A DNA stretch of 60,811 nt from Clostridiales bacterium (GCA_017527865.1 JAFXPN010000016.1:1-60811); one strand, 5' to 3'. Shown: positions 19,775 to 29,822, counted from the first letter of the stretch. Program-made: numbers and translations. The notes: generated by a model not told the origin, from the sequence alone.

Positions 19775-22219
19775 TTAACACAAGCTGACTATTGTAACGC
19801 CGTCTCCGCCTTCGGCAGGATCGCCCAGCCTGTAATCCCTGACGCGCGGATCCAAAGCAAGACGGGCATCGACGGCGCTTCTCAATGCGCCGGTTCCTTT
19901 GCCGTGTACTATCCTCACTGTCTTAAGACCTGCAAGATTGCAGTCATCGATATATTTATCAAGTTCCGATTCAGCCTCCGCGACAGTCTTTCCCAAGAGC
20001 ATCAGTTCAGATACGACAGTCTGCGCCTTATTGAACTTAACGGAAGATGTCCCTTTCTTAACGGGTTCTTTCTTAGGCTCATCCGCTTTCTTCTGCGCGC
20101 TCGTCGGCATACGGAGTTCATTCATGCGCACGGTATATGTCATTACGCCGTTCTGTATCCTGACCTTTGAATTCGGCTTATCGGAAGAATCAAGAGACGT
20201 ACCCGTAAAGTCGATCGACGGAATATAATACTTAGCCCCTTTAACGACTCTCTTCGGAGGCTCTCCCGGAAGGCTCACCTTACTTATAACCTCATCGTCA
20301 TCAGCCGAAAGATCCTTTACTCCCGCGCGGAGCCTTCTTCTTATCTTATCCAGTTCAGCCTTTGCGTCTTCGTCATAATCCTTCTTTGCCTTGCTCTTAA
20401 CTTCTCTGATGAGTTCATCAAGTTCCTCTTCTTTTCGCTCAAGGAGTTCTTTCTGCCTGGCTCTCGAATCATTAAGGATACGGGTCTTGGAAGCCTTAAG
20501 AGCTTTCTTCTCTTCTTCGAGTTCCCTTGCCTTTTGTTCAAGTTCGGCATTGAGTTTCTCGTTCTCGGCACGTAAAGCTTCAGTCTTTCTTCTGTCCTCT
20601 TCAGCTTCCGAGAGAAGTTTCTCAAGTTTTAAGTCCTCATCGGTCATACGGCTCTTTGCATCATCGATGATATGCGCAGGCATCCCGAGTTTCCTGGAGA
20701 TAATGAAAGCATTGCTCGTTCCTGACGTTCCTGTTATGAGACGGTATGTCGGGCTTAACGTATCCGTGTCGAATTCGCAGGAAGCGTTCATGACGCCCTC
20801 TGTCGTCACCGCATATTCCTTGAGTTCGCGGTAGTGCGTAGTAGCCATAACGACGCATCCCTTCGCTTTAAGCGCATCGAGTACTGCAACCGCAAGCGCG
20901 GCTCCCTCTGCAGGATCGGTACCCGATCCCAGTTCATCCAGGAGGACAAGTGACTTTCCTCTTATGTTCTTCAGGATAAAGACTATGTTCGAGATATGCG
21001 CGGAGAAAGTGGAAAGACTCTCTTCTATACTCTGTTCATCCCCGATATCCGCGAGCACACGGTCATAAACGGAAACCTCCGTTCCCGTGGCTGCCGGTAT
21101 CATGAGACCGCTCATGGTCATCAGGGTAAGAAGGCCGCATGTCTTGAGCGATACGGTCTTGCCGCCGGTGTTCGGTCCTGTGATCACGAGCGTGCTGTAA
21201 TTGTCACCGTTCTCGATATCGACAGGAACGACCTTCTCCTTATCTATAAGGGGATGGCGGGCTCTTACGAGCCTGATGCGGCCGTCTGTGTTAAGAACGG
21301 GCTTAACTGCATTCATTGAGACCGCAAGTTCCGCCTTGGCGCTGTTCAGGTCTATCTGAGCTATCAGACTGATGTCATTCCGTATCGTGTCAGAGGACCT
21401 TCCCGCCATGGCCGTCAGATTCTTTAATATGCGCTCTATCTCGGCTTCCTCAAGCGACGCCAGTTCTCTTATCCTGTTATTCGCCTCAACGACGCCCATG
21501 GGTTCTATAAACACAGTCTGTCCGGTCGAAGATGTATCGTGGATGATGCCCGGTATCTTCGATCTTTGCTCGGATCTTACAGGCACGCAGTATCTTCCGT
21601 CCCTGATCGTGATTATCTGTTCCTGCAGGATATCCGCGCTGTTTCTGATGATCCTGTCGAGAATGACACGTATAGACCGAACGACATCCTTCGTCTGCCT
21701 CCTTATGGAGTAGAGTTCGTTGCTCGCGCGGTCGTTCATCTCGTTCTCGTTTAAGATGCAGCTGAAGATCTCATCCCTGAGCCTCTGCTCCTCCTCAAGC
21801 GCCGCTATTGACGCAAAAAGATTAGTATCCGAAAGTTCCTGTCTTTTGTCCTCGGATACAACTTTCTTGATCTCGGATACGCTTTTTAAGAAAACCGCGA
21901 TATCAAGGAGCGCCCTCATATCGAGAGTGCCGCCCGCCTTGATGTACTTAAGGCTTTCTTCAACTGGAGGAAATGATCCGATCGGAAGGCTTCCGTATCT
22001 GTTTATATAGACAAATGCTTCATATGTATCCTCAAGGCTCTCCTTTACGGCATCGCGGTCGGTCGTCGGGAAAAGCCCGCAAGCAAGAGAACGCCCATAG
22101 GACGTTCTCGTTAATGACAGAAGCTGTTCTTTAACTTTATCGAATTCGAGTACGCTTATTACGCGTCCTCTGATCTTCTTACGTTCTGCCTCTTCTTCGA
22201 ATGTAGTGTACTTATACAT
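19775..22219 (-). CDS. mutS2: MutS2 with Smr domain (ribosome rescue / recombination control)
   Basis: 814 residues. Order: N-terminal lever and clamp region (1-320), MutS ATPase with Walker A ITGPNTGGKTVSLKT, LLDELGSGTDPAEGAAL (Walker B) and ATTHYRELKEY, a long coiled coil (about 520-630), a KOW-like part, and the C-terminal Smr domain with VRIVHGKGTGALR. MutS2 suppresses recombination in some bacteria and splits collided ribosomes in Bacillus subtilis. The Smr domain here lacks the usual LDLRG motif: the matching stretch reads ELMLLGKT, without the Asp and Arg/Lys linked to nuclease activity. SD-like AGAGGG precedes the ATG. It is ten bases after pfkA. Confidence 0.94.
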   Translation of the reverse strand: MYKYTTFEEEAERKKIRGRVISVLEFDKVKEQLLSLTRTSYGRSLACGLFPTTDRDAVKESLEDTYEAFVYINRYGSLPIGSFPPVEESLKYIKAGGTLDMRALLDIAVFLKSVSEIKKVVSEDKRQELSDTNLFASIAALEEEQRLRDEIFSCILNENEMNDRASNELYSIRRQTKDVVRSIRVILDRIIRNSADILQEQIITIRDGRYCVPVRSEQRSKIPGIIHDTSSTGQTVFIEPMGVVEANNRIRELASLEEAEIERILKNLTAMAGRSSDTIRNDISLIAQIDLNSAKAELAVSMNAVKPVLNTDGRIRLVRARHPLIDKEKVVPVDIENGDNYSTLVITGPNTGGKTVSLKTCGLLTLMTMSGLMIPAATGTEVSVYDRVLADIGDEQSIEESLSTFSAHISNIVFILKNIRGKSLVLLDELGSGTDPAEGAALAVAVLDALKAKGCVVMATTHYRELKEYAVTTEGVMNASCEFDTDTLSPTYRLITGTSGTSNAFIISRKLGMPAHIIDDAKSRMTDEDLKLEKLLSEAEEDRRKTEALRAENEKLNAELEQKARELEEEKKALKASKTRILNDSRARQKELLERKEEELDELIREVKSKAKKDYDEDAKAELDKIRRRLRAGVKDLSADDDEVISKVSLPGEPPKRVVKGAKYYIPSIDFTGTSLDSSDKPNSKVRIQNGVMTYTVRMNELRMPTSAQKKADEPKKEPVKKGTSSVKFNKAQTVVSELMLLGKTVAEAESELDKYIDDCNLAGLKTVRIVHGKGTGALRSAVDARLALDPRVRDYRLGDPAEGGDGVTIVSLC

Positions 22220-22228
22220 TACCCTCTT

Positions 22229-23284
22229 TTATGACAGTCTCTTGGCATTCTCGATCTCGATTGAAGGGATCGTCTTCTTCATGGCAAGACCTTCTTCAAG
22301 ATCGACATCCGTTATCAATCCGCCCTTCTCGATAACGATCCTGTTGTATTTCTTATTGAGCAGGCAGTCTATCGCGTGAACGCCCATAAGGCTGGCTGTT
22401 GTACGGTCTCTTACCGTAGGTGAGCCTCCTCTTTGAAGGTGTCCGAGGATCGTAGGTCTTGATTCGATGCCCGTGTTCTTCTCGATACGCTCGGCGATGT
22501 CGGCAGCATTGCCCACGCCTTCTGCAACGATAACGATATAGTGTCTCTTGCCTTTATTTCTTCCGTCAAGGATGACTCTTAAGATATCCTTGTCAAAATC
22601 ATAAGGAACTTCAGGAATGAGTATGACCTCGGATCCGGTCGCGATGCCGACATTGAGCGCGATGTATCCAGCATTCCTTCCCATTACTTCGATGACGCTG
22701 CAGCGCTCGTGAGAGGATGCCGTATCGCGAAGCTTATCGATAGCTTCCATGGCAGTATTCATAGCGGTATCGTAACCGATCGTATAGTCCGTGCATCCGA
22801 TATCGTTATCGATCGTTCCGGGAATGCCTATCACGGGGACTCCGAGTCTGGCAAGCGCCCTGGCGCCCTTAAAGGAACCGTCTCCTCCGGATACGATAAG
22901 CGCATCAAGGTTATAGACTTCCATCATCTTGGCGCCGCGGAGTACGCCCTGATCAGTCATGAACGACTTGGATCTCGCGGTCATAAGGAATGTTCCGCCT
23001 CTTTGAAGCTTCTCCGATACATCTCTCACGGTTATGGGTGATATCTCGCCCTTCCAAAGTCCGTGGAAGCCTCTGGTTACACCGAACACTTCCATGCCCG
23101 AGTTAATGCCGGCACGGACAACGGCTCTGATCGTAGCATTCATGCCGGGCGCATCACCGCCGCTCGTAAGCACTCCGATCCTCTTTACGGGTTCGACCTC
23201 ATTCGGATCCACATTATCGTAATTCTTGGCCGTCAATGTGCTTGTATCGGGAATATTATTCTCATCATAAGGTATATTGAGCAT
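22229..23284 (-). CDS. pfkA: 6-phosphofructokinase, ATP-dependent type
   Basis: 351 residues. Phosphorylates fructose-6-phosphate to fructose-1,6-bisphosphate in glycolysis. Key sites: TSGGDAPGMNA, SGGDGSFKGA (the second Gly after Asp supports ATP rather than pyrophosphate as donor), GIPGTIDNDI with the catalytic Asp, VIEVMGRNAGYIAL and GHLQRGGSPT. About 30 extra residues precede the usual start, kept because GGAGGAAG lies seven bases before this ATG. Within the uvrB-mutS2 unit, but TATAAT-like boxes just upstream suggest an additional promoter. Confidence 0.95.
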   Translation of the reverse strand: MLNIPYDENNIPDTSTLTAKNYDNVDPNEVEPVKRIGVLTSGGDAPGMNATIRAVVRAGINSGMEVFGVTRGFHGLWKGEISPITVRDVSEKLQRGGTFLMTARSKSFMTDQGVLRGAKMMEVYNLDALIVSGGDGSFKGARALARLGVPVIGIPGTIDNDIGCTDYTIGYDTAMNTAMEAIDKLRDTASSHERCSVIEVMGRNAGYIALNVGIATGSEVILIPEVPYDFDKDILRVILDGRNKGKRHYIVIVAEGVGNAADIAERIEKNTGIESRPTILGHLQRGGSPTVRDRTTASLMGVHAIDCLLNKKYNRIVIEKGGLITDVDLEEGLAMKKTIPSIEIENAKRLS

Positions 23285-23319
23285 CTTTTTCTTCCTCCGC
23301 GGAGTTTTATTACCAGTTG

Positions 23320-23336
23320 ATTATACACCAATTATA
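23320..23336 (-). promoter_or_regulatory. Two tandem TATAAT boxes upstream of pfkA, possible internal promoter
   Basis: Minus-strand TATAAT occurs at 23320-23325 and again at 23331-23336, the second overlapping the esterase stop codon. Neither has a strong -35 box at 16-18 bases, so activity is uncertain. Confidence 0.35.
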
Positions 23337-24099
23337 GTGACAAAAAGCTTTCCATGTATTTTCTTACCGCCGTCCTCAGTTCCTCTATATGATCATCAAA
23401 GCAATGCGGCGCACCTTCGATCGGGATCAGCGTGCAGTTACACCCGTGTTCAGCGTATGTTTCCCTGATCAGTTCCGAATATCCGTACGGTACCGTAGCA
23501 TCAGCCGTCCCGTGTACGATCATCACATTACCGTTATACGAACCGACCGCTTCAGTTACATCCACTGTCCTTACTTTTTCAATATAATTCCGGGACAGTT
23601 CGGCACCGCTGTCAAATCTGATGAAGTCGGGCAAATCGTCAGGATCGAACTTATAATGAAGCAGTCTTCCGTGCCGCGCGTCATCCGGGATCATGACCGC
23701 CGGCGAGAACGGCATCAGGAGCCTGATATCCTCCGCGTACCGAGCAGCCGCGAGTATCGCCGCAAGGCCGCCCTGCGAATGACCCCACAGATATATCTCG
23801 GATGTAATATCGAGACTCTTTGCATATCCGATCAGCGAAGATATATTCGCCATCCATTTATTGATATCATGATCTTTGAAAGCACCGCCGCTTCTGCCGT
23901 GACCGTACATGTCGGCTCTCAGCACCGCGATGCCGAGATCATTCAACACATCCCTGACGGCAAGGATATGCTCCTCTTCACAGTTTCCTGTAAGGCCGTG
24001 GATCATGATGCATACGGGATATCTGTCCGCGCTGTTAAGAGGTGTATCGGGCAGATCAACAGAAACGTTGAGTTTTATTCCTTCACTTTCAATAAACAT
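23332..24099 (-). CDS. Alpha/beta hydrolase of the cinnamoyl/feruloyl esterase type
   Basis: 255 residues, no signal peptide, so cytoplasmic. The catalytic triad is visible: Ser108 in GHSQGG, Asp200 in HGTADATVP and His232 in GAPHCFDD; the oxyanion region is MIHGLTGN and RADMYGHGRSGG. The GHSQGG elbow and length match intracellular cinnamoyl esterases that free ferulic acid from plant cell-wall sugars, known from rumen bacteria. A general carboxylesterase remains possible. SD GAGGAAGAG precedes the ATG; the gene follows dnaE by 27 bases. Confidence 0.82.
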   Translation of the reverse strand: MFIESEGIKLNVSVDLPDTPLNSADRYPVCIMIHGLTGNCEEEHILAVRDVLNDLGIAVLRADMYGHGRSGGAFKDHDINKWMANISSLIGYAKSLDITSEIYLWGHSQGGLAAILAAARYAEDIRLLMPFSPAVMIPDDARHGRLLHYKFDPDDLPDFIRFDSGAELSRNYIEKVRTVDVTEAVGSYNGNVMIVHGTADATVPYGYSELIRETYAEHGCNCTLIPIEGAPHCFDDHIEELRTAVRKYMESFLSL

Positions 24100-24126
24100 A
24101 ATATCTCTTCCTCATGTCAATGATGA

Positions 24127-27100
24127 TCAGGGCTGCACATTCGCTCTGCCGCACAGTTCATATAATTTCCCGAGTACTTCCGGAGACGGATCGATATTGC
24201 ATACCGGATCCAGGGCAACCGTACTCCCGTCATTGAACTCAATCTGTACCGGAGCGCTGCCGTGAAAATACACGAGGAAATTAAGGAGCCTCTGGTACGA
24301 ACTGCCGCCGGGGTTTCCCGTAAACCTTATCCGCACCGCATCAACTGTCTTTGGAGCATCTTTAACTTCCGCATGTCCCGTCTTGCGCTGAGCGGGTTCG
24401 GAAGCGTTAAACGTCTTCCTGAACAGCCAGTTCGAAGTGACAGCCGATTCTTCCTTCTCCCCGGAAGGCATGGCGAATACCATGTCGACCGACAAAGAGA
24501 AGGAATCCTCTCCCCTTAACCTCCGCTTTCCGATAAAGACATAAGGTCTGTCGGTCTCGAGCACTGAAGCATATTGATCGAGGACCTTTCCGAACATAGC
24601 CGCATCAAACTGACCGTACATATCCTCGATAATAAGCGTCGCCATGGCAGTCTTAGCCTTGGTGGAACGAATCTTCTTTGACAGAAGCATGCCGCACATG
24701 ATCACTTCCGCATCATCATTAACAGATTCAAGCCTTCCTTCTTCCACTGCCTCGGCAAAACGCCTCATATCGAAAGTGCTGTACCTGTTTATGAAATCCC
24801 CGTATTCCGACAGAGGATTCCCCGACAGGTAAAGTCCTACATATTCCTTCTCAAGCGCGAGTTTCTCCTCTTCAGGATACTCGTTCACATAATTGATCCT
24901 GATCGAATTATCCGGTGCCTCATCATCGCCCGTGACGATATCAAAAAGGCTCATCTGCCCTTCGACCTGCCTGTTGTTTTCCATGGCGATCTTATCGAGC
25001 TCGGTCCTGGATGTAGCGATCATGGTCGCGCGGTTCAATCCGGTAAAATCAAGCGCAGAAGAATAGATCAACGACTCAACAAGATTCTTCTTTATCCCGA
25101 GCCTCGCTCCCCGTCTCAGAAAATCTTCGAATGATGTGTACGGACCGTTCTCTTCCCTCTCATCCGTAAGCTGATTAACGGCAGCCTCGCCTGCATTCTT
25201 CAAGACCGACAGCCCGATCCTGATGCCCATCTTACCGTCAGGCATCCTCTCCGTCGTAAATCTTGCACGGCTGCTGTTGACGTCCGGAGGAAGAACTTTG
25301 ATCCCCATTGACCCGCAGCAGCTTATGTAAAATGCTGCCTGGGCAATGCTGAACCTGAACGAGTTCATCATCGCCGCCATGAACTCGACCGGATAATAGT
25401 ACTTAAGATAAGCCGTATAGTAACCGACAAGCGCATAGCATGCCGCGTGCGACTTGTTAAAAGCATATCCGGCAAAACCCGCAACTTCGTTAAAGATCTT
25501 ATCCGCAACAGCCTCGGGAACGCCGTGCCTTATCGCGCCTGTGATCTCACGTCCGCTCTCATCGACGCCGCCGTATATGAACAATTGTCTGTATTTCTCC
25601 ATCAAAGACTTCTTTTTCTTGCTCATGGCGCGTCTTATGTTGTCAGACTGTCCCATCGAGAATCCGGCAAGGTCTCTTACTATCTGCATGACCTGCTCCT
25701 GATATACCATGCAGCCGTAGGTTACATTGAGTATCGGTTCCAGCAGCGGATGATCGTATGTTATCGATGAAGGATCATGCTTGCATTTAACATACTTGGG
25801 TATCTGATCCATGGGACCCGGTCTGTATAGCGATATGCCTGCCGTAACGTCCTCTATTGAAGTCGGTTTAAGGTCCTTCATAAACGAAGTCATGCCGGAA
25901 CTTTCAAGCTGGAAGACGCCAACAGTGTCTCCCCTGCCTATCATGTCGTATACATTACGGTCATCGAGCGGGATACTGTCAAAAATAATATCGACACCGT
26001 AATCCTCCCTGACCATCCGGGCCGCGTCCTGCAGGACAGTTAACGTGCGCAGACCGAGGAAATCGAATTTCAGAAGTCCCACGCTCTCGATGTCCGCCTT
26101 AGCGAACTGGACTACCGCGTTGCCGTCATTTACGGCCAGCGGTGCTATGTCCGTGATGGGAACTCCGGATATGATAACACCTGCCGCATGCGTGGAAGCG
26201 TGTCTCGGCATGCCCTCGAGCCTCATCGCAACATCGAGCACTTTCTTAACTTCGGGATCGTTCTCATACTCGTCCCTGAGATCCTTACGGAGTTCCATTG
26301 CGCCCTTAATGGTGACGCCTATGCCTTCGGGAACCATCTTCGCGATCTTGTCCGTCTGATTGTACGGAAGTTCAAGGGCCCTTGCCACATCCCTTATACA
26401 GAGCCTTGCCGCCAGGGTTCCGAATGTGATCACCTGCGCCACGCGGGACTGTCCGTATTTACGAGTGACATAGTCTATAACTTCCTGCCTTCTCTCATAA
26501 CAGAAATCAACGTCAAAGTCCGGCATCGACACACGCTCGGCATTAAGAAATCTCTCGAATACAAGGTTGTATCTTATCGGATCAAGATCCGTTATCCCGA
26601 TGGCATAAGCTGCCAGCGATCCGGCGCCCGAGCCTCTTCCGGGTCCAACCATGATCCCGTTGGTCTTGGCGAAATTAATGAAGTCCCATACGATGAGATA
26701 ATAATCGGTATATCCCATCGAATTGATAACATCGAGTTCGTAATTAGCGCGTTTGATATAGACTTCTGAATCCGCTGCCTGACCTTTGGACGCAAAACGC
26801 TTCTCAAGTCCTGTCGTTACGAGATATTTGAGATATTGCTTATTATCGGCAAACCCCGGCGGAAGGTCATACTTCGGCAGATGTATCGTGTTAAAGTCAT
26901 ATTCGGCATTGCACATCTGCGCGATCTTCACCGTATTATCGACCGCTTCGGGAAGTTCCGAGAAGAATCTTCTCATCTCTGTCTCCGACTTTACATAGAA
27001 ATCATCTGTCTTGAATCTCATCCTGTCGGGGTCGCTCATCTTAGCCCCGGTCTGCATGCACAGAAGCACTTCATGAACACTGCTGTCTTCCTTCATAAGA

Positions 27101-27732
27101 TAGTGACAGTCATTGGTGGCGGCAAGCGGTATCCCGGTCTTCCTTGACAGTTTCACGATTCCTGCGTTAACTGCAGCCTGATCCCTTAAGAAGTTGCTCT
27201 GCACCTCAAGATAGTAATTATCCCTTCCGAAAAGCTCATCATACCATCTTGCAGTCTTCTCGGCCTCATCGGTCTTACCGGCTTTTATAAGACATGCGAC
27301 TTCACCGGCAAGACATCCGGACAGACAGATAAGACCTTCATGCCATCTTCTGAGAAGTTCCTTATCTATCCTGGGTTTCCTGTAGAAACCTTCCATCCAC
27401 CCTGCAGACACCAGTCGGTTAAGATTGGCAAGCCCCGTATTATCTTTGGCAAGCAGTATCAGATGATTATATGCAGGGGCACTTACATCAACAGGTTTAT
27501 CATATCTGGACCCGGGAGCGACATATACCTCGCAGCCGATGATAGGCTTAAGGCCCGCATCCTTCATGGCTTTATAGAATTCGACGCACCCGAACATGGC
27601 ACCGTGATCGGTAATGGCGCATGCATCCATACCCATGTCCTTAAGCCTTCCCGGAAGCTCGGATATCCTAACGGCCCCGTCCAGCAGGCTGTATTCGGTA
27701 TGCAGATGAAGATGTACGAACCCTTCAGACAT
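24127..27732 (-). CDS. dnaE: DNA polymerase III alpha subunit, DnaE type
   Basis: 1201 residues. Order: PHP domain (1-290, FVHLHLHTEYSLLDGA and ITDHGAMFG), palm with catalytic acids in SMPDFDVDFCYERR, fingers (RRAMSKKKK, HAACYALVGYYTAYLKY), tandem helix-hairpin-helix, OB fold and a C-terminal tail. Probably the lagging-strand or second replicative polymerase beside PolC, as in most Firmicutes, though PolC is not in this window. The ATG is nine bases after the uvrB stop and has only a distant AAGGAA, suggesting coupling to uvrB. Confidence 0.96.
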   Translation of the reverse strand: MSEGFVHLHLHTEYSLLDGAVRISELPGRLKDMGMDACAITDHGAMFGCVEFYKAMKDAGLKPIIGCEVYVAPGSRYDKPVDVSAPAYNHLILLAKDNTGLANLNRLVSAGWMEGFYRKPRIDKELLRRWHEGLICLSGCLAGEVACLIKAGKTDEAEKTARWYDELFGRDNYYLEVQSNFLRDQAAVNAGIVKLSRKTGIPLAATNDCHYLMKEDSSVHEVLLCMQTGAKMSDPDRMRFKTDDFYVKSETEMRRFFSELPEAVDNTVKIAQMCNAEYDFNTIHLPKYDLPPGFADNKQYLKYLVTTGLEKRFASKGQAADSEVYIKRANYELDVINSMGYTDYYLIVWDFINFAKTNGIMVGPGRGSGAGSLAAYAIGITDLDPIRYNLVFERFLNAERVSMPDFDVDFCYERRQEVIDYVTRKYGQSRVAQVITFGTLAARLCIRDVARALELPYNQTDKIAKMVPEGIGVTIKGAMELRKDLRDEYENDPEVKKVLDVAMRLEGMPRHASTHAAGVIISGVPITDIAPLAVNDGNAVVQFAKADIESVGLLKFDFLGLRTLTVLQDAARMVREDYGVDIIFDSIPLDDRNVYDMIGRGDTVGVFQLESSGMTSFMKDLKPTSIEDVTAGISLYRPGPMDQIPKYVKCKHDPSSITYDHPLLEPILNVTYGCMVYQEQVMQIVRDLAGFSMGQSDNIRRAMSKKKKSLMEKYRQLFIYGGVDESGREITGAIRHGVPEAVADKIFNEVAGFAGYAFNKSHAACYALVGYYTAYLKYYYPVEFMAAMMNSFRFSIAQAAFYISCCGSMGIKVLPPDVNSSRARFTTERMPDGKMGIRIGLSVLKNAGEAAVNQLTDEREENGPYTSFEDFLRRGARLGIKKNLVESLIYSSALDFTGLNRATMIATSRTELDKIAMENNRQVEGQMSLFDIVTGDDEAPDNSIRINYVNEYPEEEKLALEKEYVGLYLSGNPLSEYGDFINRYSTFDMRRFAEAVEEGRLESVNDDAEVIMCGMLLSKKIRSTKAKTAMATLIIEDMYGQFDAAMFGKVLDQYASVLETDRPYVFIGKRRLRGEDSFSLSVDMVFAMPSGEKEESAVTSNWLFRKTFNASEPAQRKTGHAEVKDAPKTVDAVRIRFTGNPGGSSYQRLLNFLVYFHGSAPVQIEFNDGSTVALDPVCNIDPSPEVLGKLYELCGRANVQP

Positions 27733-27741
27733 GATTATGTA

Positions 27742-29736
27742 CTATTCCTTATTCTTAAGACTTATGATGACATCACGAAGCTCGGCGGCTTTCTCAAAAT
27801 CAAGTTCCTTGGCGGCCTTCTTCATATCGTTCGTAAGACTCTCTATGAGCTTGGCTCTGTCCTCACCTGACAGCTTGCCCGGATCGTTCTCGTTTATGAG
27901 TTTCCTGATATCGATCTTCTTGATCTTATCCTTCTTCGCGGCATCATCGACCGTATCGAAGACATTCTTGACGTGCTTGATGACCGTCTTCGGTTCGATC
28001 CCGTTCTCTTCATTATACTTCTTCTGTATATCTCTTCTTCTGTTGGTCTCAGCAACGGCATTCATCATGGAATCCGTTACTTCGTCGGCATACAGGATAA
28101 CCCTTCCGTTGGCATTTCTCGCGCATCTTCCGATGATCTGTATGAGCGATCTTTCCGATCTTAAAAAACCTTCCTTATCGGCATCGAGTATCATGAGAAG
28201 AGATACTTCGGGAAGGTCGATGCCCTCCCTGAGCAGATTGATCCCGACGATTACATCGGTCTCATCATTCCTCAGTCTGTTCAGTATCTGCATCCTCTCA
28301 ACCGTCTCGATATCAGAATGAAGATATGTGACCCGTATGTCTTCTTTTGCAAGAAAGTCCGTAAGATCCTCGGCCATCTTCTTAGTCAGTGTCATGATAA
28401 GTGACTTCTCGCCGCGGCTGATATTCTCACGTATCTCATGAATGATATCTTCTATCTGCCCTTCAACGGGCCTGATATAGATCTGAGGCTCGAGAAGTCC
28501 GGTAGGCCTTATAACCTGCTCAACTATCTTATCCGAATGATTCTTCTCATAATCTGCAGGGGTAGCCGATACGAATACCGTAAGGCCCATGCGCGGCTCG
28601 AATTCTTCAAATCTCAACGGTCTGTTATCCCGGGCGGAAGGAAGCCTGAAGCCATACTCAACGAGCATATCCTTACGCGACCTGTCACCCTTATACATAG
28701 CGCCTACCTGAGGTACGGTAACATGTGATTCATCTATGAACATCAGATAGTCATCCGGGAAGAAATCGAGCAGAGTGCACGGCGGTTCGCCCTCTTTCCT
28801 TCCCGCGATATGTCTTGAATAATTCTCTATGCCCTTACAGAATCCGGTCTCTCTCAGAAGCTCCAAATCATACCTCGTCCGCTGCTCGAGCCTGTAAGCT
28901 TCAACGAGTTTTCCTTCATCTCTGAAGTACTTTATTCTCTCTTCGAGTTCCTGTTCGATCGTAACCATCGCCTTCTCAAGTTTCTGTCTTCCTGTCGCAT
29001 AGTGTGACGCGGGGAATATCTCGGCAAATGTCCTAGTGTAGAGAACACGGCCGGTGATCAGATCGACATAAGCGATCCTTTCTATCTCGTCTCCGAAGAA
29101 TTCCACCCTCGTTATCACATTGTCCGCATCGGGAGTATAGATGTCGAGCACGTCGCCCTTACATCTGAAGGTTCCTCTTTTAAGTTCGAATTCATTCCTG
29201 TCGTACTGAATATTGATAAGCTCTGCCATCACCTCGTCGCGCGATATCTCAAGACCTGTATGCAGGCTCACCATCAAAGACATATAGTCTTCCTTCTCAC
29301 CTATGCCGTATATGCATGATACGGAAGAAACGACGATGACATCATCCCTTGTAAGGAGCGCTCTCGTTGCGGAATGCCGAAGCCTGTCGATCTCATCGTT
29401 GATCGAGGAATCCTTCTCGATATATGTATCAGTAGAAGCGATATATGCCTCCGGCTGATAATAATCGTAATAGGAAACAAAGTATTCAACGGCGTTCTCG
29501 GGAAACAGTTCCTTAAACTCGGAATACAGCTGGCCCGCAAGCGTCTTGTTATGAGCGAGCACCAGAGTCGGACGGTCTATTTCCTTAATGACATTGGCCA
29601 TCGTAAAGGTCTTGCCCGATCCCGTAACACCGAGCAGTGTCTGCCCCCTCATCCCGCTTCTGATCCCGTCAACGAGTTCTCTTATCGCCTTCGGCTGATC
29701 GCCTGACGGCTCAAATTGTGAAACTAACTTAAACAT
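27742..29736 (-). CDS. uvrB: Excinuclease ABC subunit B
   Basis: 664 residues. UvrB verifies damage and loads UvrC in nucleotide excision repair. Walker A is [15 protein letters not shown] near residue 40; the beta-hairpin region is [21 protein letters not shown]; helicase motifs [18 protein letters not shown] and QIIGR are present; the C-terminal UVR motif ([12 protein letters not shown]) binds UvrC. The ATG has no ribosome site and lies six bases (all T) after a perfect TATAAT, so a leaderless message is predicted. [14 protein letters not shown] matches the usual UvrB N-terminus, supporting this start. First gene of the long repair/replication/glycolysis unit. Confidence 0.96.
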   Translation of the reverse strand: MFKLVSQFEPSGDQPKAIRELVDGIRSGMRGQTLLGVTGSGKTFTMANVIKEIDRPTLVLAHNKTLAGQLYSEFKELFPENAVEYFVSYYDYYQPEAYIASTDTYIEKDSSINDEIDRLRHSATRALLTRDDVIVVSSVSCIYGIGEKEDYMSLMVSLHTGLEISRDEVMAELINIQYDRNEFELKRGTFRCKGDVLDIYTPDADNVITRVEFFGDEIERIAYVDLITGRVLYTRTFAEIFPASHYATGRQKLEKAMVTIEQELEERIKYFRDEGKLVEAYRLEQRTRYDLELLRETGFCKGIENYSRHIAGRKEGEPPCTLLDFFPDDYLMFIDESHVTVPQVGAMYKGDRSRKDMLVEYGFRLPSARDNRPLRFEEFEPRMGLTVFVSATPADYEKNHSDKIVEQVIRPTGLLEPQIYIRPVEGQIEDIIHEIRENISRGEKSLIMTLTKKMAEDLTDFLAKEDIRVTYLHSDIETVERMQILNRLRNDETDVIVGINLLREGIDLPEVSLLMILDADKEGFLRSERSLIQIIGRCARNANGRVILYADEVTDSMMNAVAETNRRRDIQKKYNEENGIEPKTVIKHVKNVFDTVDDAAKKDKIKKIDIRKLINENDPGKLSGEDRAKLIESLTNDMKKAAKELDFEKAAELRDVIISLKNKE

Positions 29737-29742
29737 AAAAAA

Positions 29743-29751
29743 ATTATATCA
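29743..29751 (-). promoter_or_regulatory. Extended -10 promoter of uvrB, leaderless type
   Basis: Minus-strand TGATATAAT is a consensus extended -10 element (TGnTATAAT). It ends six bases before the uvrB ATG, so the predicted transcription start coincides with the start codon. The -35 region is poor, which extended -10 promoters tolerate. Confidence 0.65.
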
Positions 29752-29767
29752 GATATCGCCGATAAAA

Positions 29768-29790
29768 GCGAACATATTTTCTATGTCCGC
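29768..29790. promoter_or_regulatory. Inverted repeat at the uvrB -35 region, possible variant LexA-type operator
   Basis: GCGAACATA and TATGTCCGC form an inverted repeat (8 of 9 pairs) around a five-base centre. GCGAAC recurs as a direct repeat at 29789-29794, 21 bases on. The half-site resembles the Gram-positive SOS box half CGAAC, but the spacing is not the CGAACN4GTTCG norm. Position over the -35 region of a repair gene suggests a damage-regulated operator; this is inference. Confidence 0.4.
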
Positions 29791-29822
29791 GAACCTCTCT
29801 CAGCTGACCATAACCACAAACG

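Noticed and set aside
23300..23312. CTCCGCGGAG palindrome at the pfkA ribosome site as a riboswitch-like hairpin
   Set aside because: The loop would be only two bases, so an RNA hairpin is not stable; likely chance.
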